This document shows positions 24,820-32,357 of a DNA stretch of 64,000 bases, one piece after another. Each line of letters opens with the position of its first letter. Positions within the stretch are counted from its first letter, which is position 1. The stretch comes from Psychrobacillus sp042885655 (GTDB lineage: Bacteria; Bacillota; Bacilli; Bacillales_A; Planococcaceae), in contig NZ_JBHVRO010000005.1 in NCBI RefSeq assembly GCF_042885655.1, positions 62,001-126,000 of the forward strand, in the 5' to 3' direction. The position numbers and the translations under genes are program-made. Below the pieces are notes generated by a model. That model saw nothing but the letters and a program-made list of their open reading frames with translations, had not been told where the DNA came from and ran no database searches.

Positions 24820-24910
24820 GGGGAAGTACTCAAGCGGCTGAAGAGGCGCCCCTGCTAAGGGTGTAGGTCGGGTAACCGGCGCGAGGGTTCAAATCCCTCC
24901 TTCTCCGCCA
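24820..24910 (+). tRNA. tRNA-Ser(GCU)
   Basis: Loop CTGCTAA gives GCT. The long variable arm GTAGGTCGGGTAACCGGC marks serine. The acceptor GGGGAAG pairs with CTTCTCC (one G-U pair) and CCA is encoded. Confidence 0.94.
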
Positions 24911-24918
24911 GATGTTTG

Positions 24919-24990
24919 GGCCCCTTGGTCAAGCGGTTAAGACACCGCCCTTTCACGGCGGTAACACGGGTTCGAATCCCGTAGGGGTCA
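24919..24990 (+). tRNA. tRNA-Glu(UUC)
   Basis: Stem CCGCC/GGCGG with loop CTTTCAC gives TTC. The acceptor GGCCCCT pairs with AGGGGTC. CCA is not encoded. It is the last tRNA of the cluster. Confidence 0.95.
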
Positions 24991-24998
24991 TCTTTAAT

Positions 24999-25035
24999 AA
25001 AAACTCAGAATCTATTTATGGATTCTGAGTTTTTT
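24999..25035 (+). terminator. Terminator of the tRNA cluster
   Basis: AAAACTCAGAATC pairs with GATTCTGAGTTTTTTT. It is nine bases after tRNA-Glu. Confidence 0.9.
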
Positions 25036-25237
25036 TCTTTGTCTTCTTTTCTGCTGGCAATTGGTATCCGTAATTCATACAAGGCTTTGTCCAACGCTTC
25101 TTGCAATTGTTTGGCACCAGCTGTGCTAAAAATTACACCACTCACACCTCCCCCATTTGAAGGGAAATACTCGCTGCATTTACAATAACATCGACTCGTA
25201 TTTTCGTAATATCGTTTCGAATTATTTCTAATGACAT
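25005..25237 (-). pseudogene. Macro-domain (ADP-ribose binding/hydrolase) remnant, frameshifted
   Basis: From ATG 25237 (behind AAGGTG) the reading frame gives MSLEIIRNDITKIRVDVIVN followed by AAS and then stops early. Adding one base to the five-base G/C run at 25150-25154 restores ISLQMGGGVSGVIFSTAG, the conserved glycine-rich ADP-ribose loop of macro domains. The remaining ~40 residues run into the tRNA terminator, so the C-terminal two thirds of a normal (~180-residue) domain are gone. It is frameshifted and truncated. The call rests on the two motif blocks, and a sequencing error could explain the shift but not the truncation. Confidence 0.75.
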
Positions 25238-25358
25238 AATGAGCGGTCACCTTTCTTATCAATACATTAATAGAATTATTATTATTTTAGTAGATACATC
25301 TTATTGGTTTATAAAACCGGCAAATGGTAATATAAAATCAAAGAAAGGGGAGAGATAC

Positions 25359-26171
25359 ATGGATTTTATTACACTTAGTAATGGCATTAAAATACCACAA
25401 ATTGGTTTTGGAGTTTGGCGAGTTGATAACGACACAGAGGCGCCGGGGGCAGTTGAAGAAGCTTTACGTGTAGGTTATCGCCATATTGATACTGCAGCCG
25501 TTTATAAGAACGAGGAAGGTGTTGCAAAAGGTATCGCTGCTTCTGGCGTAGCACGTGAGGACATATTCCTAACGTCTAAAATTTGGAATGACGACATTCG
25601 TGCTGGGCGTACAAAAGAGGCGTTCCAAGAATCGTTGGACCGTTTACATACCGATTACCTAGACCTATGCTTATTGCACTGGCCAGTGGATGGTATAGTA
25701 GAAGCTTACCGAGCACTGGTAGAGTTATATGAAGAAGGAAAAGTAAAAGCAATTGGGGTATCTAACTTCAAGCAGCATCATCTGGAACAATTGAAGGAAG
25801 CCGGTTTAATGACGCCGATGGTCAATCAAATCGAGTTGCACCCTCAGTTGCCTCAAAAAGATTTCGTAGCGTATTTGAAAGGCGAAGGTATTCATGTTGA
25901 AGCATGGAGCCCATTGATGCAAGGGAAATTCATGGAGATCGACTTGTTCCATGAATTGGCGAATAAATACGAAAAAACACCTTCCCAAATCGTACTTCGC
26001 TGGCATTTGCAATCAGGTCACGTGGCCTTACCAAAATCAGTGACACCAAGTCGTATTCAAGAGAACTTAAACGTATTTGACTTTGAATTATCTTCGGAAG
26101 ATCAAGCCGCTATAGATGCAATCGCAACAAATGAACGCATTGGCCCAGATCCAGACAAAATCGAATTTTAA
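25359..26171 (+). CDS. Aldo/keto reductase
   Basis: A 270-residue NADPH-dependent oxidoreductase of the YvgN/YtbE (AKR5-type) group. The catalytic tetrad is visible: Asp and Tyr in HIDTAAVYKNE, Lys in LTSKIW and His in CLLHWP. SNFKQHH, NQIELHP and the C-terminal LPKSVTPSRIQEN cofactor loop are also present. Methylglyoxal or similar aldehydes are likely substrates. ATG 25359 follows AAAGGGGAG. It is monocistronic with its own terminator. Confidence 0.92.
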   Translation: MDFITLSNGIKIPQIGFGVWRVDNDTEAPGAVEEALRVGYRHIDTAAVYKNEEGVAKGIAASGVAREDIFLTSKIWNDDIRAGRTKEAFQESLDRLHTDYLDLCLLHWPVDGIVEAYRALVELYEEGKVKAIGVSNFKQHHLEQLKEAGLMTPMVNQIELHPQLPQKDFVAYLKGEGIHVEAWSPLMQGKFMEIDLFHELANKYEKTPSQIVLRWHLQSGHVALPKSVTPSRIQENLNVFDFELSSEDQAAIDAIATNERIGPDPDKIEF

Positions 26172-26185
26172 TAGCAAATGAGTAG

Positions 26186-26214
26186 ACCTGACTTCTTTCG
26201 GAGGCAGGTTTTTT
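26186..26214 (+). terminator. Terminator of the aldo/keto reductase gene
   Basis: ACCTGACTTC and the GGAGGCAGGT arm form an imperfect stem followed by TTTTTT, 15 bp after the stop. Confidence 0.75.
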
Positions 26215-26329
26215 CATGTACTTATTCTTTCGCACTGAAAACCTAAAACAATATGCTCAATAAAGTATGTAATCTGTTAAAATGAGTGTAGTCATTTTAA
26301 TAAATCAGAACTGGAACGGTGAATAAACC

Positions 26330-27205
26330 TTGAAAACATTCAAAAAAATGTATATCGAGATTACAAGTGTATGTAATCTTGCATGTAGCTTCTGCCCTCC
26401 CACAAGTAGAAAGGCGAATATTATCAAATTAGATGCATTTAATAACATATTAGACCAGATTAGACCTCATACGAAGTATATTTATCTTCATGTGAAGGGA
26501 GAGCCTCTTCTCCATCCTAGAATCGATCAATTGTTAGATGCTGCTCATGCCAAAGAATTTAAAGTAAATATAACGACAAACGGAACTCTTATTAAGAAAA
26601 ATAGACATAAGTTATTAGGTAAACCTGCGCTACGTCAAATGAACTTCTCCCTTCATAGTTTTGATGGACATGAAGGATCAACTAATCGAGAGCAATATTT
26701 GTCCACCATTCTAGAGTTTGCCAAAGAAGCGGCAGAACAAGGTGTCATTATTTCCTTCCGATTATGGAATCTTCAACGAGAAAATGCAACGAATGAAGAT
26801 AAAAGAAGAAACCAAGAGACATTAGAAATCTTGGAAAAAGAATTTGACCTAGATTACAAGATTGAAGAAAAAGTAGTGCCAGGCAGTGGGATTAAAATTG
26901 CAGAGCGAATCTATATTAACCAAGACCACGAATTCCAATGGCCTAGTTTACTCGCACCAGAGGATGACGGAAAAGGATTTTGTCATGCCCTTCGCAGTCA
27001 AGCAGCCATTCTTGTGGATGGAACCGTTGTCCCTTGTTGTTTAGACGGTGAAGGCGTGATTAATCTCGGGAATATCAATAAAACCTCTTTCTCTGAAATT
27101 GTAGAGGGAGAACGAGCAAATGCTCTTTACGACGGGTTTACGCGAAGAGAAGCTGTGGAAGAAATGTGTAGGAAGTGCGGATATAGACAGAGATTTGGGG
27201 TTTAA
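26330..27205 (+). CDS. Radical SAM/SPASM-like protein
   Basis: A 291-residue radical SAM enzyme with the 4Fe-4S motif CNLACSFC (residues about 15-22) and a C-terminal cysteine-rich segment (VVPCCLDGEG ... MCRKCGY) like a SPASM/twitch auxiliary cluster domain. The family modifies peptides or small molecules; no precursor peptide or maturase partner is seen nearby, so the substrate is unknown. The start is TTG 26330 with GGTGA upstream; ATG 26348 is an alternative. Confidence 0.82.
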   Translation: MKTFKKMYIEITSVCNLACSFCPPTSRKANIIKLDAFNNILDQIRPHTKYIYLHVKGEPLLHPRIDQLLDAAHAKEFKVNITTNGTLIKKNRHKLLGKPALRQMNFSLHSFDGHEGSTNREQYLSTILEFAKEAAEQGVIISFRLWNLQRENATNEDKRRNQETLEILEKEFDLDYKIEEKVVPGSGIKIAERIYINQDHEFQWPSLLAPEDDGKGFCHALRSQAAILVDGTVVPCCLDGEGVINLGNINKTSFSEIVEGERANALYDGFTRREAVEEMCRKCGYRQRFGV

Positions 27206-27232
27206 GGATTTTTAGAATAATTTTATAAGTAA

Positions 27233-27268
27233 CCCTCCGACCGAGACTGCTCGATTGGAGGGCTATTT
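27233..27268 (+). terminator. Terminator of the radical SAM gene
   Basis: CCCTCCGACCGAG pairs with CTCGATTGGAGGG across a short loop, followed by CTATTTTG. It is a weak U-tract. The rest of the gap to punA shows no purine-riboswitch consensus. Confidence 0.7.
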
Positions 27269-27467
27269 TGTATTACTTAGGTACTTGCACAACCACAGAC
27301 TATACCTCCTTTGGAACTCCCTCTAAATCATAAATATTTCAAACTGGAAAAAGTGTCACAAACCCTTTCTATATAAGAGATATTTATGAAGTTTTCTTTA
27401 CAATACTCCTTCTCTCCCGTAAAATTTTATTGTTAAACTGTTTTTACGTTTCAAGGAGGAATTATTG

Positions 27468-28286
27468 ATGCACAACATGCAAGATATTTTAGAAGCTAAA
27501 GATTTTATTATGAGCAAGACCGATTACCAACCTGTGATTGGACTAATCCTTGGTTCAGGTTTAGGAACACTCGCGGATGAAATAAAGAATCCTGTCCAAA
27601 TTCCTTATAGCGCAATTCCTCACTTTGCAAAGTCTGAAGCTATTGGACATGCAAACGAACTTGTCATTGGAGAATTGAATGGTAAGATCGTAGCGGCTAT
27701 GAAAGGTCGTTTTCATTATTATGAAGGATATTCATTAGATGAAGTAACCTTTCCAGTACGTGTAATGAAAGCACTAGGAATAGAAAATTTAATTATTACA
27801 AATGCATGTGGAGCTGTTAATACAAGTTTTAACCCAGGAGATTTGATGTTAATTACGGATCATCTTAATTTAGTTGGAACTAATCCGTTAATGGGACCAA
27901 ATAATGATGAATTAGGAACTCGTTTCCCTGATTTATCCCAAGTGTATAATAAGGATCTACGTAATATCGCAACTAAAGTAGCGAACGAACAAAACATGTC
28001 CTTACAAGAAGGTGTGTATGCTTGGTGGAGTGGCCCAGCCTACGAATCTCCTGCTGAAATCCGTATGATCCGCACATTAGGAGCAGACGCTGTAGGTATG
28101 TCGACAGTACCAGAAGCGATTGTTGCAACTCACGCAAATATGAAAGTACTAGGTATTTCTTGCTTAACGAATATGGCATGTGGAATATTAGATCAGCCTT
28201 TAAATCACGACGAAGTAATTGAAGTTGCTGGTAAAGTAAGAGTTAAATTTGTTGAATTAGTTAAAGGTGTTTTGGGAGAGATTTAA
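27468..28286 (+). CDS. punA: Purine-nucleoside phosphorylase
   Basis: A 272-residue trimeric-type PNP that cleaves (deoxy)inosine and guanosine with phosphate. LGSGLGTLAD is the phosphate-binding region, GRFHYYEGY the conserved loop, TNACGAVN and the GMSTVPE site segments follow, and the purine-binding Asn lies in CLTNMACG. The start at ATG 27468 follows AAGGAGGA. It fits purine salvage together with guaD and the permease elsewhere in the window. Confidence 0.95.
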   Translation: MHNMQDILEAKDFIMSKTDYQPVIGLILGSGLGTLADEIKNPVQIPYSAIPHFAKSEAIGHANELVIGELNGKIVAAMKGRFHYYEGYSLDEVTFPVRVMKALGIENLIITNACGAVNTSFNPGDLMLITDHLNLVGTNPLMGPNNDELGTRFPDLSQVYNKDLRNIATKVANEQNMSLQEGVYAWWSGPAYESPAEIRMIRTLGADAVGMSTVPEAIVATHANMKVLGISCLTNMACGILDQPLNHDEVIEVAGKVRVKFVELVKGVLGEI

Positions 28287-28330
28287 GCGCTGATCTGACT
28301 TTCTGTTAGACACTTTTCGAATTCAATATG

Positions 28331-28362
28331 AAAAGACCTATTCAATGTGAATAGGTCTTTTT
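28331..28362. terminator. Bidirectional terminator between punA and the que operon
   Basis: AAAAGACCTATTCA pairs with TGAATAGGTCTTTTT. A/T tracts lie on both sides, so it can serve both convergent transcripts. Confidence 0.9.
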
Positions 28363-28369
28363 CATACAA

Positions 28370-28909
28370 TTATTCTGAAATAAGACGTCTTGCCTTACTT
28401 ACATGAACTTGATTCCAAATCAGTGCACCGAACATTTGAATAATAGTTTTCACCATAATTTGTCCAAAAATAGCAGCTGGTACAGCTTCCCAAGGCAGTA
28501 TGTTGGCTCCAAGCGGACTCAAGCCGATTATGACGAAAATAACAGAATCAAGAAATCCTCCAACGATTCCGCTGTAGAAAACACGCCAAGCCATTGGTAG
28601 TTTTAATCGTGTATAGATCTCTGTGTCAGCTGTCTCAGAGACAACAAATGAAAGTGCCGATGCCACCACAATTAATAATGTGTCCCCAAGTATGAATGAA
28701 ACTAACGCGGATAATGCCAAAGCTGTAATAATAAACAAGTATGTCTTTGCTCTCCCGTGTTTATTTTGTACAAGATCTCGGAGAATAAAAGTCGCTCCGA
28801 TCAGAAGAGTTCCCATAGGAATGATAAACATTCCAAGATGTAATGGTGCAAATGCTGCAGTTACCACATTAGCGGTGACAATCGATATTAAATAGAATAG
28901 TATTCTCAT
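28370..28909 (-). CDS. VUT-family (YhhQ-like) queuosine-precursor transporter
   Basis: A 179-residue integral membrane protein with about six helices in the VUT/YhhQ family, members of which import preQ0/preQ1. It closes the que operon, which strongly supports that role. ATG 28909 follows GAGGAG at seven bases. Making and importing the precursor in one operon may allow salvage as well as synthesis. Confidence 0.85.
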   Translation of the reverse strand: MRILFYLISIVTANVVTAAFAPLHLGMFIIPMGTLLIGATFILRDLVQNKHGRAKTYLFIITALALSALVSFILGDTLLIVVASALSFVVSETADTEIYTRLKLPMAWRVFYSGIVGGFLDSVIFVIIGLSPLGANILPWEAVPAAIFGQIMVKTIIQMFGALIWNQVHVSKARRLISE

Positions 28910-28955
28910 GATGTTGCTCCTCAAGTAAATTTAAATACAGTTTTGTTGTAGACCA

Positions 28956-29684
28956 CTAAACCCCTCTTTTATTTCCCCAAACAAGGGCATGTAGCTGTGG
29001 AAGTACTTTGACATCTCTTAATTCATCATCCGCAATTACCCAGTCTATCAGCTCTTCATATTTTTCTAATAAATGGCCGATCAACTGGGGATTGTCAGTC
29101 GTCGTGATATCATCATTACCGACCTGAAGATAAAAAGGAATCGTCGGGTATCGAAGGTGAATTTGTTTGGCATAATCATAATCCTTTTGATTAAAAACGA
29201 CTATTTTGAGGGATATATGCTGCCCACTGTTTCTATTTTTAAGTTTGCCGATAATATCAGAGAGCATAGTAAAGTCCGTGGTCATTCCTGAACTAGGGGG
29301 CTTTGGTGAAATCGTCAATTCATCGATATCATACAGCCAATCCTGCCATTTGCTTCCTTGTGTCTCCACTCCGATCTTTATCTCGTTTTCTTTTAAAATA
29401 GCTATGAGTGCTTCCAAATTTCGAAGGAGTGCTGGATTTCCACCAGAAATCGTAACAAATGAAAAACCACTGCCTCCAAGACGTTTCAACTCAGACCAAA
29501 TCTCTTCTGCTGTCATTTGGACAATAAGGTGTTTACCGCTGCCATCCCACGTAAACGATGAGTCACACCAGGAACAGGAGTAGTCACAACCGGCAGTTCG
29601 CACAAACATTGTCTTCTGGCCCACTACCATTCCTTCGCCTTGAATCGTTGGTCCAAAAATCTCCATAACGGGTACCTTACTCAA
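28956..29684 (-). CDS. queE: 7-carboxy-7-deazaguanine synthase
   Basis: A 242-residue radical SAM enzyme that ring-contracts 6-carboxytetrahydropterin to CDG, the third step toward preQ0. EIFGPTIQGEG and the atypical cluster motif in CDYSCSWC are clear. I chose TTG 29684: it begins LSKVPVMEIFGPT, gives the usual family length, lies ten bases after GGAG and overlaps the queD end by eight bases. Longer starts would run deep into queD. Confidence 0.93.
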   Translation of the reverse strand: MSKVPVMEIFGPTIQGEGMVVGQKTMFVRTAGCDYSCSWCDSSFTWDGSGKHLIVQMTAEEIWSELKRLGGSGFSFVTISGGNPALLRNLEALIAILKENEIKIGVETQGSKWQDWLYDIDELTISPKPPSSGMTTDFTMLSDIIGKLKNRNSGQHISLKIVVFNQKDYDYAKQIHLRYPTIPFYLQVGNDDITTTDNPQLIGHLLEKYEELIDWVIADDELRDVKVLPQLHALVWGNKRGV

Positions 29685-30150
29685 CTTCCATCCACTCCCG
29701 TCTCGCTTCCGCATAACTTGTCGGAGTTTCATACAATCTGACAAATTCTACACGTGCCCCATTATTTCGTTGGTAATCAAGCAGTGCCTCTACCAGCTTT
29801 TGATAGATCCAAACAACGATGTTCTCTGCTGTCGTATTCATCGGTGGAAGGGTTTCATTTAAATAGCGATGATCCAAATAAATCTCTATTTTTTGCTTCC
29901 ATATTTCTTTTATATCGCCAAAATCAATCATCAAACCACGTTCATCCGTGTATCCACTCAAACCTAAAACGGCACGATACGTATGGCCATGAAGGTTTTT
30001 ACATTTCCCCTCATAGTTGTGTAAATGATGAGCAGCATCAAAGGTAAATTCCTTACTCACGAGAATACGCTTGGAATGATAGCTCAATTGACTGCTTTGA
30101 ATGTCTTCCTCTATTTTTTGGAGCTTCTCGACAATTCTAAAATCAGACAT
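29677..30150 (-). CDS. queD: 6-carboxytetrahydropterin synthase
   Basis: A 157-residue member of the PTPS fold that converts dihydroneopterin triphosphate to 6-carboxytetrahydropterin. Zinc-binding histidines lie in FDAAHHL and NLHGHTY, and the catalytic triad residues lie around DHRYLN. GGAG is nine bases before the ATG. It starts three bases after queC ends, indicating tight coupling. Confidence 0.95.
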   Translation of the reverse strand: MSDFRIVEKLQKIEEDIQSSQLSYHSKRILVSKEFTFDAAHHLHNYEGKCKNLHGHTYRAVLGLSGYTDERGLMIDFGDIKEIWKQKIEIYLDHRYLNETLPPMNTTAENIVVWIYQKLVEALLDYQRNNGARVEFVRLYETPTSYAEARREWMEVE

Positions 30151-30153
30151 GCC

Positions 30154-30813
30154 TTAAGACTCCTTCTTGAAGCTTAAATACTCATCAAGCCCTTTTTTGC
30201 GGAGCTTACAAGCTGGGCATTCACCGCAGCCATCTGCTATTACACCGTTATAGCAGGTCAATGTTCTTTCTCGAACAAATTCAAGCGCCCCAAGTTGATC
30301 GGCAAGTTCCCATGTCTGTGCCTTGTTCAACCACATCAGTGGCGTATCAATAACAAAGGTATCGTCCATAGCTAAATTTAACGATACGTTCAAGGATTTA
30401 ACAAAAATATCTCGGCAATCAGGATATCCACTAAAATCTGTTTCACAAACTCCAGTCACGATATGCTTTGCTCCTACTTGGCTCGCTAAAACTCCAGCAA
30501 ATGAAAGAAAGAGCAGATTTCGTCCAGGAACAAAAGTCGATGGTAGTTCACCTTCTTCACCGTCTTCTACCTTTATGTCATTCCTTGTTAATGCGTTCGG
30601 TGCAAGCTGATTCAAGAGCGACATATCAAGAATATGATGCTTGATACCGAGTTCCCTTGCTATCTCCTTCGCACATTCAATTTCAAGGCTATGCCTTTGA
30701 CCATAATCAAAAGTCACTGCCTCTATCTCTTTAAAACGTTCTTTTGCCCAGAACAGACAAGTCGTGCTGTCCTGACCTCCACTAAACACAATAATTGCTT
30801 TTTCCTGCTTCAT
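30154..30813 (-). CDS. queC: 7-cyano-7-deazaguanine synthase
   Basis: A 219-residue ATP-dependent enzyme making preQ0 from CDG and ammonia. The PP-loop SGGQDSTT lies near the N-terminus, and the zinc cysteines are in CYNGVIADGCGECPACKLR (C-terminal). I chose ATG 30813 because GGGAG lies eight bases upstream. It is directly behind the second preQ1 riboswitch and its terminator, so queC-queD-queE-VUT are controlled separately from queF. Confidence 0.95.
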   Translation of the reverse strand: MKQEKAIIVFSGGQDSTTCLFWAKERFKEIEAVTFDYGQRHSLEIECAKEIARELGIKHHILDMSLLNQLAPNALTRNDIKVEDGEEGELPSTFVPGRNLLFLSFAGVLASQVGAKHIVTGVCETDFSGYPDCRDIFVKSLNVSLNLAMDDTFVIDTPLMWLNKAQTWELADQLGALEFVRERTLTCYNGVIADGCGECPACKLRKKGLDEYLSFKKES

Positions 30814-30835
30814 CTGTAAAACTCCCTTATAACGA

Positions 30836-30868
30836 GAAAACAGCACCCTAAAAAGAATGCTGTTTTCT
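30836..30868 (-). terminator. Riboswitch-controlled terminator before queC
   Basis: On the minus strand AAACAGCA pairs with TGCTGTTTTC across a loop. It lies between the second preQ1 aptamer and the queC ribosome-binding site. Confidence 0.85.
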
Positions 30869-30870
30869 TC

Positions 30871-30906
30871 TTAGTTTTTTAAAGAGGGTAGCTAAAAACC
30901 TCTTTC
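30871..30906 (-). ncRNA. preQ1-I riboswitch aptamer 2 (upstream of queC)
   Basis: The minus strand reads AAGAGGTTTTTAGCTACCCT followed by CTTTAAAAAACTAAG. This matches the class I preQ1 aptamer: AGAGG/CCTCT stem, AGCTA loop and the AAAAAACTAA tail that folds back as a pseudoknot. It is 29 bp after the queF stop, so it lies inside the operon. Confidence 0.92.
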
Positions 30907-30934
30907 TTCGCATGTGGACTATTCAATTTCTCAA

Positions 30935-31435
30935 TTATCGATTATCTATTTTTTCTGGGTACAGATCATGGTTCATCAAACGGAAATTTGCCATCTCTTC
31001 GTATTTGGTACCTGGTTTTCCATAGTTGCACCATGGATCAATGGAAATTCCCCCACGTGGTGTGAATTTTCCCCAAACCTCTATGTACCTTGGATCAAGT
31101 AGCTTAATTAAATCGTCCATGATGATGTTGACGCAATCTTCATGGAAATCACCATGGTTTCTAAAACTAAATAAATATAATTTTAGAGATTTACTTTCTA
31201 CAATTTTTTTATCCGGTATATACGAAATATACATCGTTGCAAAATCAGGCTGTTGAGTAATCGGGCATAAACTAGTGAATTCTGGACAATTAAATTTCAC
31301 GAAGTAATCACGATTAGAATGAAGACTATCTACCGACTCCAATACCTCTGGTGCATAATCAAATGAATACTGTGTACCTTGATTACCTAACAATGTTAAA
31401 TCCTTTAAACCTTCTTCATGACTTCTTCCAGACAT
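30935..31435 (-). CDS. queF: preQ0 reductase (NADPH-dependent 7-cyano-7-deazaguanine reductase)
   Basis: A 166-residue unimodular QueF that reduces preQ0 to preQ1. It has the active-site Cys in FTSLCPITQQPD, the QueF motif ESKSLKLYLFSFRNHGDFHE (E/S(L/K)K signature) and a substrate-contacting WGKFTPRGGISIDPW region. ATG 31435 follows GGGAGG; longer frames overlap that site. It is the first gene of the que operon, with a riboswitch on each side. Confidence 0.95.
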   Translation of the reverse strand: MSGRSHEEGLKDLTLLGNQGTQYSFDYAPEVLESVDSLHSNRDYFVKFNCPEFTSLCPITQQPDFATMYISYIPDKKIVESKSLKLYLFSFRNHGDFHEDCVNIIMDDLIKLLDPRYIEVWGKFTPRGGISIDPWCNYGKPGTKYEEMANFRLMNHDLYPEKIDNR

Positions 31436-31522
31436 AAAAAAACCTCCCATTAAAAAGTTTCCCAGCACTTTTCAAAAGAGGTATCTACAAACATTCTATT
31501 GCAAACTTATGAGGATAAAAAC

Positions 31523-31552
31523 AAAAAAGCCACGTCCAAATATGGACATGGC
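31523..31552 (-). terminator. Riboswitch-controlled terminator before queF
   Basis: On the minus strand GCCATGTCC pairs with GGACGTGGC and is followed by TTTTTT. It is 20 bases after aptamer 1. Confidence 0.9.
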
Positions 31553-31568
31553 GAATAGTCATGTATCC

Positions 31569-31605
31569 ATAGTTTTTTATAGAGGGTATGAGCTATGAAC
31601 CTCTC
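31569..31605 (-). ncRNA. preQ1-I riboswitch aptamer 1 (upstream of queF)
   Basis: The minus strand reads GAGAGGTTCATAGCTCATAC then CCTCTATAAAAAACTA. It has the AGAGG/CCTCT stem and the adenine-rich pseudoknot tail of class I preQ1 riboswitches, with a slightly longer loop than aptamer 2. Confidence 0.92.
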
Positions 31606-31629
31606 CCGATTAAGTTCGGGTACCTTTTT

Positions 31630-31658
31630 ATGATATAGAATACTTGTGGAAACGTCAA
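31630..31658 (-). promoter_or_regulatory. Sigma-A promoter of the que operon
   Basis: On the minus strand TTGACG (31658-31653), a 17-bp spacer and TATCAT (31635-31630) would start transcription about 20 bases before aptamer 1. Confidence 0.8.
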
Positions 31659-31823
31659 ATAGATATTTCTCTTCTGTTCCACCCCAGATGATTTTAAATA
31701 CTGAATTCACATCTCTGAGACTATAGATTTAGCGTGGAAAAGTAATCTCTAGGATGAATAGTAGAAGAGAAGCAGTGAAGAAAATGAAGAAATAGATTTG
31801 AGTAGAAATCTAAGTAATTTAAA

Positions 31824-31858
31824 TTGATAATCTTTTTTAAGAGATTATCAAATTTTTT
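31824..31858 (+). terminator. Terminator-like hairpin upstream of the small ORF
   Basis: TTGATAATCT pairs with AGATTATCAA and is followed by TTTTTT on the plus strand. No plus-strand gene precedes it between 31660 and 31824, so what it terminates is unclear. Confidence 0.65.
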
Positions 31859-31942
31859 AATATTTTCTTCAAATTTTATGTATAAACTCGAACTAGATTG
31901 ACTATATTAGTAATAGAATACGAGATTCAAGGAGGAATAGAA

Positions 31943-32029
31943 ATGAAGAGTCCAATAGGTTTACCAGTGCAACTACCAGAAACATTAGATGAGTTATTGA
32001 AGCTATTACTACAAACAGTTGTCGCATAG
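31943..32029 (+). CDS. Candidate 28-residue small protein
   Basis: ATG 31943 follows AAGGAGGAATAGAA, one of the strongest ribosome-binding sites in the window. It encodes MKSPIGLPVQLPETLDELLK followed by eight more residues rich in Leu and Val. The second half could form an amphipathic helix. A terminator-like hairpin lies before it and another hairpin follows at 32068. No clear promoter was found and I recognise no family. It is not homologous to anything else in the window. Confidence 0.5.
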   Translation: MKSPIGLPVQLPETLDELLKLLLQTVVA

Positions 32030-32067
32030 GGGAGACTTTAGATTAATAATGAAACTAAGAAACATAG

Positions 32068-32112
32068 ATAAGTAGATATTACTACTCGTGTCAGGTAGCG
32101 ATATCTACTTAT
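32068..32112 (+). terminator. Hairpin after the small ORF
   Basis: ATAAGTAGATAT pairs with ATATCTACTTAT, with an inner short stem and a following TCATTTTA. It is a weak terminator candidate. The remaining stretch to 32357 shows nothing else I can support. Confidence 0.6.
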
Positions 32113-32357
32113 TCATTTTACTCCTACATTTCCCCAATCTCTCCTCTGCGAGAACTCCAAATTTCAATCCCCGTTGACCATCCTATACTATTAAGAAACT
32201 TAAGCAGACATATTAAGCACAATCTTTTTAGTTGTTCTTGAATAATCAAACATATTTATTTTCCTCTAATTTGTTTCTACCACAAGAGATCGTTTTATGA
32301 AGGAAAAAGGTTATGCGTTAGTGAATAAGTATAGTATTCGAAAAGGAGCTGAATCTT

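Noticed and set aside
31507..31710. 67-codon minus-strand frame upstream of queF
   Set aside because: It spans the que promoter, the preQ1 aptamer and its terminator, all of which are better supported.
31754..31795. 13-residue basic peptide frame
   Set aside because: The only AGG lies directly against the ATG, too close for initiation, and nothing else supports it.
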